Shown here: positions 26,304 through 34,156 of the stretch, in pieces | Numbering within the stretch: the stretch's first letter is position 1 | Layout of the letters: each line of letters starts with the position of its first letter | DNA from: Wohlfahrtiimonas larvae | Lineage (GTDB): Bacteria > Pseudomonadota > Gammaproteobacteria > Cardiobacteriales > Wohlfahrtiimonadaceae | NCBI RefSeq assembly: GCF_039543665.1 | Contig: NZ_BAABKE010000001.1 | Span: 1 to 64,000, forward strand | Length of the DNA: 64,000 nt | Direction: 5' to 3' | Translations under genes and position numbers: made by a program | Notes under the pieces: model-generated | What the model was told of the DNA's origin: nothing | Database searches by the model: none | Seen by the model: the letters and a program-made list of their open reading frames with translations, nothing else

Positions 26304-27218
26304 ATGGCCGTTGGTAAAGAGATACGTACAAAGATTAAGAGTGTTAAAAATACTCAGAAAATCACAGGTGCTATGCAAATGGTTGCTGCTAGTAAGATGC
26401 GTAAAACACAAACGCAAATGCTAGCAACTAGTCCATATGTTAAGCAAATTGTGAAATTGGTTTCTCATCTTTCACAGGCTGATGTTGAATTTGATCATGT
26501 CTATTTATCCAAACGAGAAGTTAAGAAAGTTGGTGTTATTGTTGTTAGCAGTGATCGTGGCTTATGTGGTGGCTTGAATAATAATTTATTCAAGCTTCTA
26601 AGCTCGGATATTGCACGATGGTCAGAAGAAGGCAAAACAGTTGAGTTTGCGACCATTGGTAATAAAGCAAATACTTTCTTTAATCGTTATGGTGGGAAAA
26701 TTTTAGCAACTGCGAGTCATTTAGGTGATCAACCAACAATGGCTCAGCTATTGGGTGTAATGAACGTTATGCTTGCAGCTTACCGTGATGGTGAGATTGA
26801 TGAGCTTCGTATTTATGGCAATATTTTTGTTAATACGATGGTTCAGAAACCTGTTGGCATGCAGTTGTTACCTATAGACTTATCGACATTCGAATCGCTG
26901 AAAGTTGAAGTTGGTAAACACAAGCAAAATGATGAGATGATTGATTTGGCTCAAACAATGAAATGGGATTATATCTACGATATGGATCCTAAAAAATTGA
27001 TTGATATTGTCCTCAATCGTTATATTGAATCAACAATTTATCAGGCAGTTGTTGCAAACATTGCATGCGAAATGGCAGCGAGAATGATCTCTATGCAGGC
27101 CGCAACAGACAATGCTCAGGCAATTGTTGATAATTTACAGCTCGTGTATAACAAAGCACGTCAGGCTGCAATTACTCAAGAAATATCTGAGATCGTTGGT
27201 GGAGCAGCAGCCCTATAA
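26304..27218 (+). CDS. atpG: ATP synthase F1 subunit gamma
   Basis: This 304-residue central-stalk rotor subunit carries the N-terminal motif I-R-T-K-I-K-S-V-K-N-T-Q-K-I-T near residue 7-21 and M-V-A-A-S-K-M-R-K near 26-34. The C-terminal helix motif Y-N-K-A-R-Q-A-A-I-T-Q-E-I-S-E-I-V-G-G-A-A-A-L completes the rotor. It is a little longer than E. coli gamma (287), with the extra length in the central Rossmann-like part. Confidence 0.97.
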   Translation: MAVGKEIRTKIKSVKNTQKITGAMQMVAASKMRKTQTQMLATSPYVKQIVKLVSHLSQADVEFDHVYLSKREVKKVGVIVVSSDRGLCGGLNNNLFKLLSSDIARWSEEGKTVEFATIGNKANTFFNRYGGKILATASHLGDQPTMAQLLGVMNVMLAAYRDGEIDELRIYGNIFVNTMVQKPVGMQLLPIDLSTFESLKVEVGKHKQNDEMIDLAQTMKWDYIYDMDPKKLIDIVLNRYIESTIYQAVVANIACEMAARMISMQAATDNAQAIVDNLQLVYNKARQAAITQEISEIVGGAAAL

Positions 27219-27262
27219 ATCTGGGCAGATTGAATGAGAATAGTAATTTTTAGAGGTTAAAT

Positions 27263-28636
27263 ATGTCAGGAAAAATTATTCAGATTATAGGGGCTGTCGT
27301 AGACGTTGAATTTCCACGCGATTCAGTTCCTAGTATCTATAATGCATTAAAAGTTGAAGGTCAGGATTTAGTTCTTGAAGTTCAACAACAATTAGGTGAT
27401 GGCGTAGTGCGTACAATCGCAATGGGTTCATCAGATGGTTTGCAACGTGATTTAGTTGTAACTGATACAAAAGGTCCAATTTCTGTACCAGTAGGTACAG
27501 CAACTTTGGGTCGTATCATGAACGTATTAGGTCAACCAGTAGATCATGCTGGTGATGTTGCGGCAGAAGCTCATTGGGGCATTCACCGTAAACCACCTAG
27601 TTATGAAGAACAATCAGGTTCTACAGAGTTACTAGAAACTGGTATCAAAGTTATCGACTTATTATGCCCATTCGCTAAGGGTGGTAAAGTAGGTTTATTC
27701 GGTGGTGCGGGTGTTGGTAAAACTGTAAATATGATGGAGTTGATCAACAATATCGCTAAAGCTCACTCAGGTTTGTCTGTGTTTGCAGGTGTTGGTGAAC
27801 GTACTCGTGAAGGTAATGACTTCTATCACGAAATGAAAGATTCTAACGTACTTGATAAAGTTGCGATGGTGTATGGTCAGATGAATGAACCACCTGGTAA
27901 CCGTTTACGTGTTGCTTTGACTGGTTTGACAATGGCTGAATACTTCCGTGATGAAGGTAAAGACGTTCTATTGTTCATTGATAACATCTATCGTTATACA
28001 TTGGCAGGTACTGAAGTATCAGCATTGTTGGGGCGTATGCCATCAGCAGTAGGTTACCAACCTACATTGTCTGAAGAAATGGGTGTACTTCAAGAACGTA
28101 TTACATCGACGAAGAAAGGTTCTATCACATCAGTTCAAGCTGTTTACGTTCCTGCGGATGACTTAACAGATCCATCACCAGCAACAACGTTTGCTCACTT
28201 GGATGCGACAATCGTATTGTCACGTGATATTGCTTCTTTAGGTATTTACCCTGCGGTAGATCCATTAGATTCAACTTCACGTCAGTTAGATCCATTAGTG
28301 ATTGGTCAGGAACATTATGATGTTGCTCGTGGCGTTCAAACAACACTTCAGCGTTATAAAGAATTGAAAGATATCATTGCAATCTTGGGTATGGATGAGT
28401 TATCAGAAGATGATAAGCAAATCGTACAACGTGCTCGTAAGATCCAACGTTTCTTGTCTCAACCTTTCCATGTTGCTGAAGTATTTACAGGCGCGCCTGG
28501 TAAGTATGTAAGCTTGAAAGATACCATTGCTAGCTTTAAAGCAATTTTGGCAGGTGAATGTGATTCAATGCCAGAACAAGCTTTCTACATGGTTGGTGAT
28601 ATTGAAGAAGCAAGAGCACGTGCGGCTAAGCTTTAA
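27263..28636 (+). CDS. atpD: ATP synthase F1 subunit beta
   Basis: This is the 457-residue catalytic subunit of F1. The P-loop G-G-A-G-V-G-K-T is near residue 150-157, the catalytic glutamate lies in G-E-R-T-R-E-G-N-D near 180-188, Walker B is L-L-F-I-D-N-I near 235, and the DELSEDD (DELSEED-like) lever is near 378-384. Length is as in E. coli (460). It is preceded by alpha, gamma and delta and followed by epsilon in canonical order. Confidence 0.98.
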   Translation: MSGKIIQIIGAVVDVEFPRDSVPSIYNALKVEGQDLVLEVQQQLGDGVVRTIAMGSSDGLQRDLVVTDTKGPISVPVGTATLGRIMNVLGQPVDHAGDVAAEAHWGIHRKPPSYEEQSGSTELLETGIKVIDLLCPFAKGGKVGLFGGAGVGKTVNMMELINNIAKAHSGLSVFAGVGERTREGNDFYHEMKDSNVLDKVAMVYGQMNEPPGNRLRVALTGLTMAEYFRDEGKDVLLFIDNIYRYTLAGTEVSALLGRMPSAVGYQPTLSEEMGVLQERITSTKKGSITSVQAVYVPADDLTDPSPATTFAHLDATIVLSRDIASLGIYPAVDPLDSTSRQLDPLVIGQEHYDVARGVQTTLQRYKELKDIIAILGMDELSEDDKQIVQRARKIQRFLSQPFHVAEVFTGAPGKYVSLKDTIASFKAILAGECDSMPEQAFYMVGDIEEARARAAKL

Positions 28637-28658
28637 TCTAACGGAATAGGGAGTCTCA

Positions 28659-29081
28659 ATGAATACAATGCATGTTGCCATCGTAAGCGCAGAAAAAGAA
28701 TTGTTTTCTGGAGATGTCACTTTTTTTGCAGGTACAAGTATCTCTGGTGAGCTAGGTATTTTTCCTGGTCACTTACCATTGTTAACTCAACTTGTACCTG
28801 GTCAAGTTCGATTAAAGACAACTGACGGTGTTGAAGATGTGTTTTGGATTTCAGGCGGTATTCTTGAAATCCAACCTAATCAGATCATCGTTTTGGCTGA
28901 ATCTGCGGAAAGAGCAGATGATCTTGATGAAGCTGAAGCTAAAGCTGCAAGAGAGCGTGTTGAGTCAATGTTGCAAAAGCAAAATGATGATTTCAACTTT
29001 GCGAAAGCTCAAACAGAATTACGTGAGATCAATGCGAAGATTGATGCAATTGAACGTTACCGTAAAATTGGTAAAGTTTAA
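28659..29081 (+). CDS. atpC: ATP synthase F1 subunit epsilon
   Basis: This 140-residue subunit at the foot of the rotor couples gamma to the c ring and inhibits ATP hydrolysis. The beta-sandwich domain includes E-L-G-I-F-P-G-H-L-P-L-L-T near residue 31-43 and G-G-I-L-E-I-Q near 67. A two-helix C-terminal domain with A-E-A-K-A-A-R-E-R follows. It is the last gene of the operon, and a strong palindromic terminator follows 19 nt later. Confidence 0.96.
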   Translation: MNTMHVAIVSAEKELFSGDVTFFAGTSISGELGIFPGHLPLLTQLVPGQVRLKTTDGVEDVFWISGGILEIQPNQIIVLAESAERADDLDEAEAKAARERVESMLQKQNDDFNFAKAQTELREINAKIDAIERYRKIGKV

Positions 29082-29100
29082 TAACTGTAATCAGTTTAAT

Positions 29101-29129
29101 AAAAAAACCTGCATATGCAGGTTTTTTTG
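29101..29129. terminator. Bidirectional terminator between atpC and sstT
   Basis: This is a 28-bp perfect palindrome: a run of seven A, the stem centred on CCTGCATATGCAGG, and a run of seven T. It can end transcripts from both sides, namely the atp operon and the leftward sstT gene. Confidence 0.92.
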
Positions 29130-29151
29130 TAGCTATTGTTATGAACAATGG

Positions 29152-30393
29152 TTAGATATCTGATATTGTTTGAGTTGTATCAGTTGTTCTTTTTAATGCA
29201 CGATCAGCAGCAACAGTAAAGAGTACATCAGTAGAAGAGTTAATTGCTGTTTCTACAGAATCTTGTACAACACCCACAATAAAGCCAATTGCAACCAATT
29301 GCATCGCTATTGTGTTATCAATTCCAAATAAGCTACAAGCTAACGGTATTAATAATAAAGAACCACCTGCAACACCAGAAGCACCACAAGCACCTATGGT
29401 TGCAACAAGACTTAATAAAATTGTTGATAAGAAATCTACTTTAATACCTAAAGTATGAACTGCAGCTAGTGTAAAAATTGTAATGGTTACAGCGGCACCA
29501 GCCATATTGATTGCTGCACCTAATGGCATTGAGATACTATAAGTTTCTTCATCAACATCTAATTTGCGGCAGAGTGCTAGGTTAATGGGTAAATTTGCTG
29601 CTGAACTTCGTGTAAAGAAAGCAGTTAAACCACTTTCTCTTAAACAAGTTAAAACTAAAGGATATGGGTTAGAGCGAATTTTCCAATAAACAATCACAGG
29701 GTTGACAATAAAGGCAACAATAGCCATCGCTAGTAATAGTATTAGAACCAATTGAATATAACCCACTAAGGCTTCTGCACCTGTCTCTGAGATCGTTGCT
29801 GCAACCAATCCCAATATCCCTAATGGCGCAAACTTGATGACAAAGCGAACAGCTTTGGTCACAACTTCAGCAATATCTTCGATGAGTTTGCGTGTTGTAT
29901 GATTTGCTTGTCTTAAGGCAAAGCCAAATACAATTCCCCAAAATAATAAGCCGATATAGTTAGCTGAAACAATCGCATTGACAGGATTATCAACCATTTT
30001 AATGACTAGGTCATGAAGAACATCAATGATATTGCTAGGTGATGCTTGAGTAACAGCAGCAGGTAATGATGTGAGCGTGATAGGGAAAATATAACTGACG
30101 ATGACAGCAACAACAGCAGCTGCAAAGGTACCAATCATATATAAAATAAGAATAGGACGGATAGCGGAACGATTTTTAGTATTTGTTTTATATTTTGCAA
30201 TGGCAGCCATAATTAGGAAAAAAACCAGAACAGGTGCGATTGCTTTTAAGCCGTTGACAAATATTTCACCAAAAATTGCAACTGTTGCGGAAGCAGTTTT
30301 TGAGGTAAACCCTATGATAATGCCTAATATCAATCCGACAAAAATTTGTTGTATTAGACTATAGTTATTAATAAAATTAAAAAAACGCCTCAT
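29152..30393 (-). CDS. sstT: Serine/threonine:sodium symporter SstT
   Basis: This 413-residue inner-membrane carrier of the DAACS (glutamate transporter-like) family imports serine and threonine with Na+. E. coli SstT has 414 residues. The N-terminus F-V-G-L-I-L-G-I-I-I-G, the re-entrant loop serine-rich segment F-F-T-R-S-S-A-A-N-L-P near residue 255-265, and M-P-L-G-A-A-I-N-M-A-G-A-A near 285-297 identify it. It is transcribed alone, leftward, ending at the shared palindromic terminator. Confidence 0.94.
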   Translation of the reverse strand: MRRFFNFINNYSLIQQIFVGLILGIIIGFTSKTASATVAIFGEIFVNGLKAIAPVLVFFLIMAAIAKYKTNTKNRSAIRPILILYMIGTFAAAVVAVIVSYIFPITLTSLPAAVTQASPSNIIDVLHDLVIKMVDNPVNAIVSANYIGLLFWGIVFGFALRQANHTTRKLIEDIAEVVTKAVRFVIKFAPLGILGLVAATISETGAEALVGYIQLVLILLLAMAIVAFIVNPVIVYWKIRSNPYPLVLTCLRESGLTAFFTRSSAANLPINLALCRKLDVDEETYSISMPLGAAINMAGAAVTITIFTLAAVHTLGIKVDFLSTILLSLVATIGACGASGVAGGSLLLIPLACSLFGIDNTIAMQLVAIGFIVGVVQDSVETAINSSTDVLFTVAADRALKRTTDTTQTISDI

Positions 30394-30541
30394 GTTCTCT
30401 CCTCATTTACAGTTTGCATTAATAATTTTAATGATCTGAAAAATATAGCAAGTAATTCTAATTTTGAAAACTGAATAAATTCGCAAGAAGAAACATGTTT
30501 TTATACAATAGCGCCATGAATATTTATAAAAGGAATATAAA

Positions 30542-31264
30542 ATGAAGAAAATACAGGTTTGGGATCTACCAATCCGTTTGTTTCACTGGGCTTTAGTTGT
30601 AATGATAGTGGTCTGTATTTATACCATTAATCAAGAAAATATTACCGCACATCAATACGCAGGTATATTTGTATTGATTTTACTATTATTTCGTATTATT
30701 TGGGGCTTGATCGGTAGCTCAACGGCAAAATTCTGGGATTTTGTTAAAGGGCCAGTTACGATATATAACTATATGCGTTATGGTGTCAGTAAAACAGAAG
30801 GCCATAATCCTATGGGGGCTTATATGGTTTTGTTGATGTTGTTTGTTTTGTTAACACAAACGATCACAGGATTATTTTTAACTGATAATACATATCTGCA
30901 TCAGGATTCTCCTTTATATAAACTGATTTCAGGTGATACGCGTAAATATTTTAAAATGATTCATCAATATAATTTATATGTCATTTATGTAATGATTGGT
31001 TTACACATTACAGCAATTTTGGGATATTTCTTCTTTAAAGGGCAAAATTTAGTAAAAACAATGGTGGTTGGCTCACGTAAAGAGAGCGAATGGCATTCAC
31101 CAATGGCAAAAGAAATGAGTGGTAATAAGCCATGGCTAGCATTGGTGATCGTTGTTGTACTAGGAATTGTTGTGCCATATATGTTGTATGGTTATATGAA
31201 AAATATAGAATTTTTTGTTTGGATTCAAAATACAGCCCTTTGGTTGAAAGGATTGTTGTTTTGA
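30542..31264 (+). CDS. Cytochrome b561 domain membrane protein
   Basis: This 240-residue protein has four haem-binding-type membrane helices plus an extra C-terminal helix. Candidate haem ligands are the histidines in R-L-F-H-W near residue 15, H-Q-Y-A-G near 37, and H-Q-Y-N-L-Y and G-L-H-I-T in the later helices (about 141 and 154). The I-R-L-F-H-W and F-R-I-I-W-G-L-I-G-S motifs match the prokaryotic cytochrome b561/Ni-Fe-hydrogenase cytochrome b-type family. Such proteins move electrons between quinones and periplasmic partners. The redox partner is unknown, and no c-type cytochrome or hydrogenase is nearby. Its stop overlaps the start of a 35-codon ORF. Confidence 0.85.
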   Translation: MKKIQVWDLPIRLFHWALVVMIVVCIYTINQENITAHQYAGIFVLILLLFRIIWGLIGSSTAKFWDFVKGPVTIYNYMRYGVSKTEGHNPMGAYMVLLMLFVLLTQTITGLFLTDNTYLHQDSPLYKLISGDTRKYFKMIHQYNLYVIYVMIGLHITAILGYFFFKGQNLVKTMVVGSRKESEWHSPMAKEMSGNKPWLALVIVVVLGIVVPYMLYGYMKNIEFFVWIQNTALWLKGLLF

Positions 31265-31368
31265 GTCGTAGTTTATTAAAGGCATCAGCATGGGAACGCA
31301 TAGGAATAACACTTTTAGTGATTATTCCTATGACTATTCTTTTGGGTTTGATTATTTATATTAAGTAA
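31261..31368 (+). CDS. Possible 35-residue single-pass membrane protein
   Basis: A TTG at 31261 overlaps the stop of the cytochrome b561 gene (TTGA), with GAAAGGA at 31246-31252 placed 8 nt upstream. The 35-residue product has a short basic N-terminus (S-R-S-L-L-K-A-S-A-W-E-R) and a single hydrophobic helix of about 19 residues ending in Y-I-K. This resembles small subunits that stabilise membrane redox complexes, but I know no named family. The 3' end overlaps the convergent phosphatase gene by 13 nt. Expression is unproven; the coupled start and clean hydrophobic helix are the evidence. Confidence 0.5.
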   Translation: MSRSLLKASAWERIGITLLVIIPMTILLGLIIYIK

Positions 31369-32084
31369 TAACTGCGGATGGCATGAATATCCGCTTGTAG
31401 TATTTCTGAAAGGTAGCGTTCGCTACCTTTATAGTTTTCCTGTATAGATTGTATTGCTGTATCTAGATACACTTCTTGAACACCAAATAGGCGTTGTATA
31501 ATCTCTTTAGATAATTGGCTTGTAGGGAGATTAGATTGCTCATTTTTGCGTGATTCATATAAAGCTAATGCAAACTCATTAGAGCGTAGATAGTCATCCA
31601 TAATATCATCTTGATGAACGCCTAATGCGCTTAAAATTAAATAAGCTGCAAATCCAGTTCGATCTTTACCTGCACTACAGTGAAATAATAAAGTTTGCCC
31701 TTGATTTAAAGCATGGGCCAGAATTTGATACTGTGAGTGAAAGTGCGTTGGCAATACGCGGTAGATATTTTTATAGTAGAGATCAATATTAGATTGATTC
31801 AATCCTATGCGTTTAATTTCTTCGTGATCAAAAAAATTTGCAACATTCATTGCTGCAGATTGGCGATTAAACTGTTCATTGAATGATTTTTGGAGAGAAA
31901 TTTGCTTTTCATGTTCATCTCTAAAGTCAATAACTGTGTTTAATTGGAATTTTTTGAGTTGGAATAGGTCATCTTGTGAGCCATATTCAGGAGCTGCACT
32001 TCTGAAAAGTTTATTCTCTTGAATCCTCGCATTTTCCTTGGTTTTAAGGTTGTTAAAGCTGCGAAAGTTCATAATTGATTTCAT
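31356..32084 (-). CDS. Tyrosine-protein phosphatase (Y_phosphatase3 type)
   Basis: This 242-residue protein carries the dual-specificity/tyrosine phosphatase P-loop H-C-S-A-G-K-D-R-T-G (C-x5-R) near residue 134-143. The upstream F-R-S-A-A-P-E-Y and V-I-D-F-R-D-E-H-E segments are typical of the IphP/Y_phosphatase3 group, as in Mycobacterium PtpB and LipA. The R-S-F-N-N-L N-terminus also fits. Bacterial members dephosphorylate tyrosine, serine or phosphoinositides, and the substrate here is not known. No signal peptide is present. It is a single leftward gene, convergent with the small membrane ORF. Confidence 0.85.
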   Translation of the reverse strand: MKSIMNFRSFNNLKTKENARIQENKLFRSAAPEYGSQDDLFQLKKFQLNTVIDFRDEHEKQISLQKSFNEQFNRQSAAMNVANFFDHEEIKRIGLNQSNIDLYYKNIYRVLPTHFHSQYQILAHALNQGQTLLFHCSAGKDRTGFAAYLILSALGVHQDDIMDDYLRSNEFALALYESRKNEQSNLPTSQLSKEIIQRLFGVQEVYLDTAIQSIQENYKGSERYLSEILQADIHAIRSYYLI

Positions 32085-32122
32085 TAATTTCTCCCAAAAT
32101 TGATCTATTTTTAGTCATATGC

Positions 32123-32151
32123 TTGCCAAGGTTATTATAAATGGATATTAT
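32123..32151 (+). promoter_or_regulatory. Promoter of tRNA-Leu
   Basis: TTGCCA (32123-32128) and TATTAT (32146-32151) are separated by 17 bp. The -10 ends 21 bp before the tRNA and is followed by a GC-richer discriminator (ACGCACC), typical of stable-RNA promoters. Confidence 0.75.
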
Positions 32152-32172
32152 ACGCACCTCGACGCAATCCAT

Positions 32173-32261
32173 GCCTGGGTGGCGAAATTGGTAGACGCAG
32201 CAGACTTAAAATCTGCCGACCCTTAACGGTCGTGCCGGTTCGATTCCGGCCCTAGGCACCA
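32173..32261 (+). tRNA. tRNA-Leu (anticodon UAA)
   Basis: This is an 89-nt type II tRNA. The acceptor arms GCCTGGG and CCTAGGC pair with one G-U, followed by A and an encoded CCA. The D arm contains GGTAGACGC. The anticodon stem GCAGA/TCTGC encloses CTTAAAA with anticodon TAA. A long variable arm (CCGACCCTTAACGGTCGT) and a T arm with GGTTCGATTCC complete it. The long variable arm and anticodon make it leucine UAA. Confidence 0.97.
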
Positions 32262-32267
32262 TATCAT

Positions 32268-32298
32268 AAAAACCTGACTTTATGTCAGGTTTTTTTTT
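32268..32298 (+). terminator. Terminator after tRNA-Leu
   Basis: ACCTGAC and GTCAGGT form a 7-bp stem with a 5-nt loop, flanked by A and T runs (eight or more T). It begins 10 nt after the tRNA. Confidence 0.9.
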
Positions 32299-32397
32299 GA
32301 TCCATATTTGTGTCCATGCAATAATGACTCAAACAATAACGTATTTAATGTATAATTTAGATCAAATTTGCAACAATAGATTCTTATGAGGATAATA

Positions 32398-33330
32398 ATG
32401 AGATTAGATCCATCAACTAAAAAATTATTAATTGTTTTTGGTGCACTTTTATTAGTTTATGCAGGTATTCAAACTTATAACATGGTGCAAGAGAAAAAAG
32501 ATTATGAACGTTACCAAGCAATGATGGATAAGATTTATGATGAAAATCCAGGATTAAAAGAAGAAATGGAACAACAAGCGGAGTTAGTACGTTTGTATGG
32601 TCCTCGTGCTTTAGATGCAGATTTTAATGCAGGAGCATCAAGTTCAACAGCGGATAATAATTCTCGAAAAGTTGAAAAGTTAGAGGATGGTTCCGAAAAA
32701 ATTACCATATTCTATGAAAATGGTGAGCCGCGTGAAGAGTATATTATGAAAAATAACCAATTAGATGGCTTATTTAAATTTTGGGATGCAAGTGGTAGGT
32801 TATTAGAAGAATCCGAATATCAAAATAATATTTTAAATGGTATTCAGAAGAATTTTTATACGAATGGTTCAATTAAAAATGAGATCACGTATGTGGATGG
32901 CCAAAAGAATGGATTAGCTAAGAACTGGTATCAAGATGGTAAACAATCTTCAGAAATAGAATATAAAGATAACAAAGTGATTAGCTCTAAATCTTTTTAT
33001 CCAAATGGTGCTCTTCGTATGGAGGAGACTTTGAATGAAGCAACAGGTATTTTATCAACACAAGCTTTTTATAATAATGGTACGCTCAGTCACTCTTTTG
33101 ATTCAATTGGTAATAAAAAAGAGGGCACACTTATTAAAAATGCACCAACAGGTTTTAAAGTTGCAGAAGCATCGTATAAAAATGGTGTAAACGATGGTTG
33201 GTGTCGTATTTGGAATGAAAAAGGTGAATTAGATACAGAATTATTTTATAAAGATGGTCAATTAGATCGTAGCCAAAAAATGACGGGTAATGCTTGTATT
33301 ATTGATATTTGGCGTTTTGGTTTTAGGTAG
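32398..33330 (+). CDS. YwqK-family (MORN_2 repeat) protein with N-terminal membrane anchor
   Basis: This 310-residue protein has one hydrophobic helix near residues 10-27, then a charged linker. A series of about 20-23-residue beta repeats of the form Y-x-N-G-x-x-x-x-E-x-x-Y-x-x-G-x-x-x-G follows, for example near F-Y-E-N-G-E, F-Y-T-N-G-S, W-Y-Q-D-G-K and F-Y-P-N-G-A. This is the MORN_2/YwqK pattern. YwqK in Bacillus has been annotated as an antitoxin-like component, while many proteobacterial homologues are of unknown role. No toxin gene lies beside it. ATG 32386 is in frame, but GAGG at 32388-32391 is well placed (6 nt) for ATG 32398. The location is probably inner membrane with a periplasmic repeat domain (inference). 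Confidence 0.75.
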   Translation: MRLDPSTKKLLIVFGALLLVYAGIQTYNMVQEKKDYERYQAMMDKIYDENPGLKEEMEQQAELVRLYGPRALDADFNAGASSSTADNNSRKVEKLEDGSEKITIFYENGEPREEYIMKNNQLDGLFKFWDASGRLLEESEYQNNILNGIQKNFYTNGSIKNEITYVDGQKNGLAKNWYQDGKQSSEIEYKDNKVISSKSFYPNGALRMEETLNEATGILSTQAFYNNGTLSHSFDSIGNKKEGTLIKNAPTGFKVAEASYKNGVNDGWCRIWNEKGELDTELFYKDGQLDRSQKMTGNACIIDIWRFGFR

Positions 33331-33356
33331 TCGGATCAAAATATATTGATAACATG

Positions 33357-33386
33357 AAAAGCAGACGACAGTTCTGCTTTTTTATT
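33357..33386 (+). terminator. Terminator after the YwqK-like gene
   Basis: AAAGCAGA and TCTGCTTT form an 8-bp stem with a 7-nt loop and a T-rich tail. It separates the repeat protein from the phosphate regulon. Confidence 0.85.
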
Positions 33387-33402
33387 TTTAAGATTCATAA
33401 AA

Positions 33403-33431
33403 CTGTCATAAAACTGAAGCATAATTGTCAT
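33403..33431 (+). promoter_or_regulatory. Pho box upstream of phoB
   Basis: Three 7-bp units spaced exactly 11 bp apart are present: CTGTCAT (33403), CTGAAGC (33414) and TTGTCAT (33425), with AT-rich 4-bp spacers. The outer two match the E. coli PhoB half-site CTGTCAT closely. The location, 25 bp before the phoB start, implies autoregulation. Confidence 0.85.
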
Positions 33432-33455
33432 ATTTCAATGTGAGAAAAGATATTG

Positions 33456-34148
33456 ATGAAGAAAACAGTATTATTGATTGAAGATGATGAAGCGCTGAGA
33501 GGCATGTTAAAATTATTATTAACGAATAATAATTTTAATATTTTAGAGGCATCTGATTATCATGCCGCTATCTCAATGATAGCAGAGCAAGAGTTTCACA
33601 TGGTCTTATGTGATTGGATGATCCCCGGTGGTTCTGGGATTCAAGTGGTGAAACGCTTGCGCAAAGATGAGAAACTCAAAGAGATTCCTATCATTATGTT
33701 GACAGCAAAATCCGCGGAAGATGAGCAAGTAGAAGGCTTTGATGCTGGAGCAGATGACTATATAACGAAACCTTTTTCTAATAAAGAATTATTAGTGAGA
33801 ATGAAGGCGTTGTTACGCCGTATTTATCCTGAAGATAAACCAAAGTTACAAATTAATAACTTATCTGTAGATTTAGAATCACATCGTGTCTTTGTGGATG
33901 AAGAAGAAATTGAATTAGGACCAACAGAATATAAATTGTTATGTTTTCTGATGCAACGTGTTGAGCGTGTATTTAGTAGAGATCAGTTAATTGACCATAT
34001 TTGGGGGAATGATGTGTATATTGATGATCGTACAATCGATGTACACATTGGCCGTTTACGCAAACAATTGGAAAGCAAAAATACACATCGTATGATCCAA
34101 ACAGTACGTGGTGCAGGGTATCGTTTATCTTCACAATCTAAAGATTAA
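33456..34148 (+). CDS. phoB: Phosphate regulon response regulator PhoB
   Basis: This 230-residue OmpR/PhoB-type regulator has a receiver domain (about residues 1-120) with phosphoacceptor D53 in C-D-W-M-I-P-G, and a winged-helix DNA-binding domain (about 130-228) with E-Y-K-L-L-C-F-L and R-T-I-D-V-H-I-G-R-L-R-K. It activates phosphate-starvation genes. The frame extends one codon to a TTG at 33453, and ATG 33456 is the natural start. phoR follows after 8 nt. A triple Pho box lies directly upstream. Confidence 0.96.
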   Translation: MKKTVLLIEDDEALRGMLKLLLTNNNFNILEASDYHAAISMIAEQEFHMVLCDWMIPGGSGIQVVKRLRKDEKLKEIPIIMLTAKSAEDEQVEGFDAGADDYITKPFSNKELLVRMKALLRRIYPEDKPKLQINNLSVDLESHRVFVDEEEIELGPTEYKLLCFLMQRVERVFSRDQLIDHIWGNDVYIDDRTIDVHIGRLRKQLESKNTHRMIQTVRGAGYRLSSQSKD

Positions 34149-34156
34149 GGTGATTT

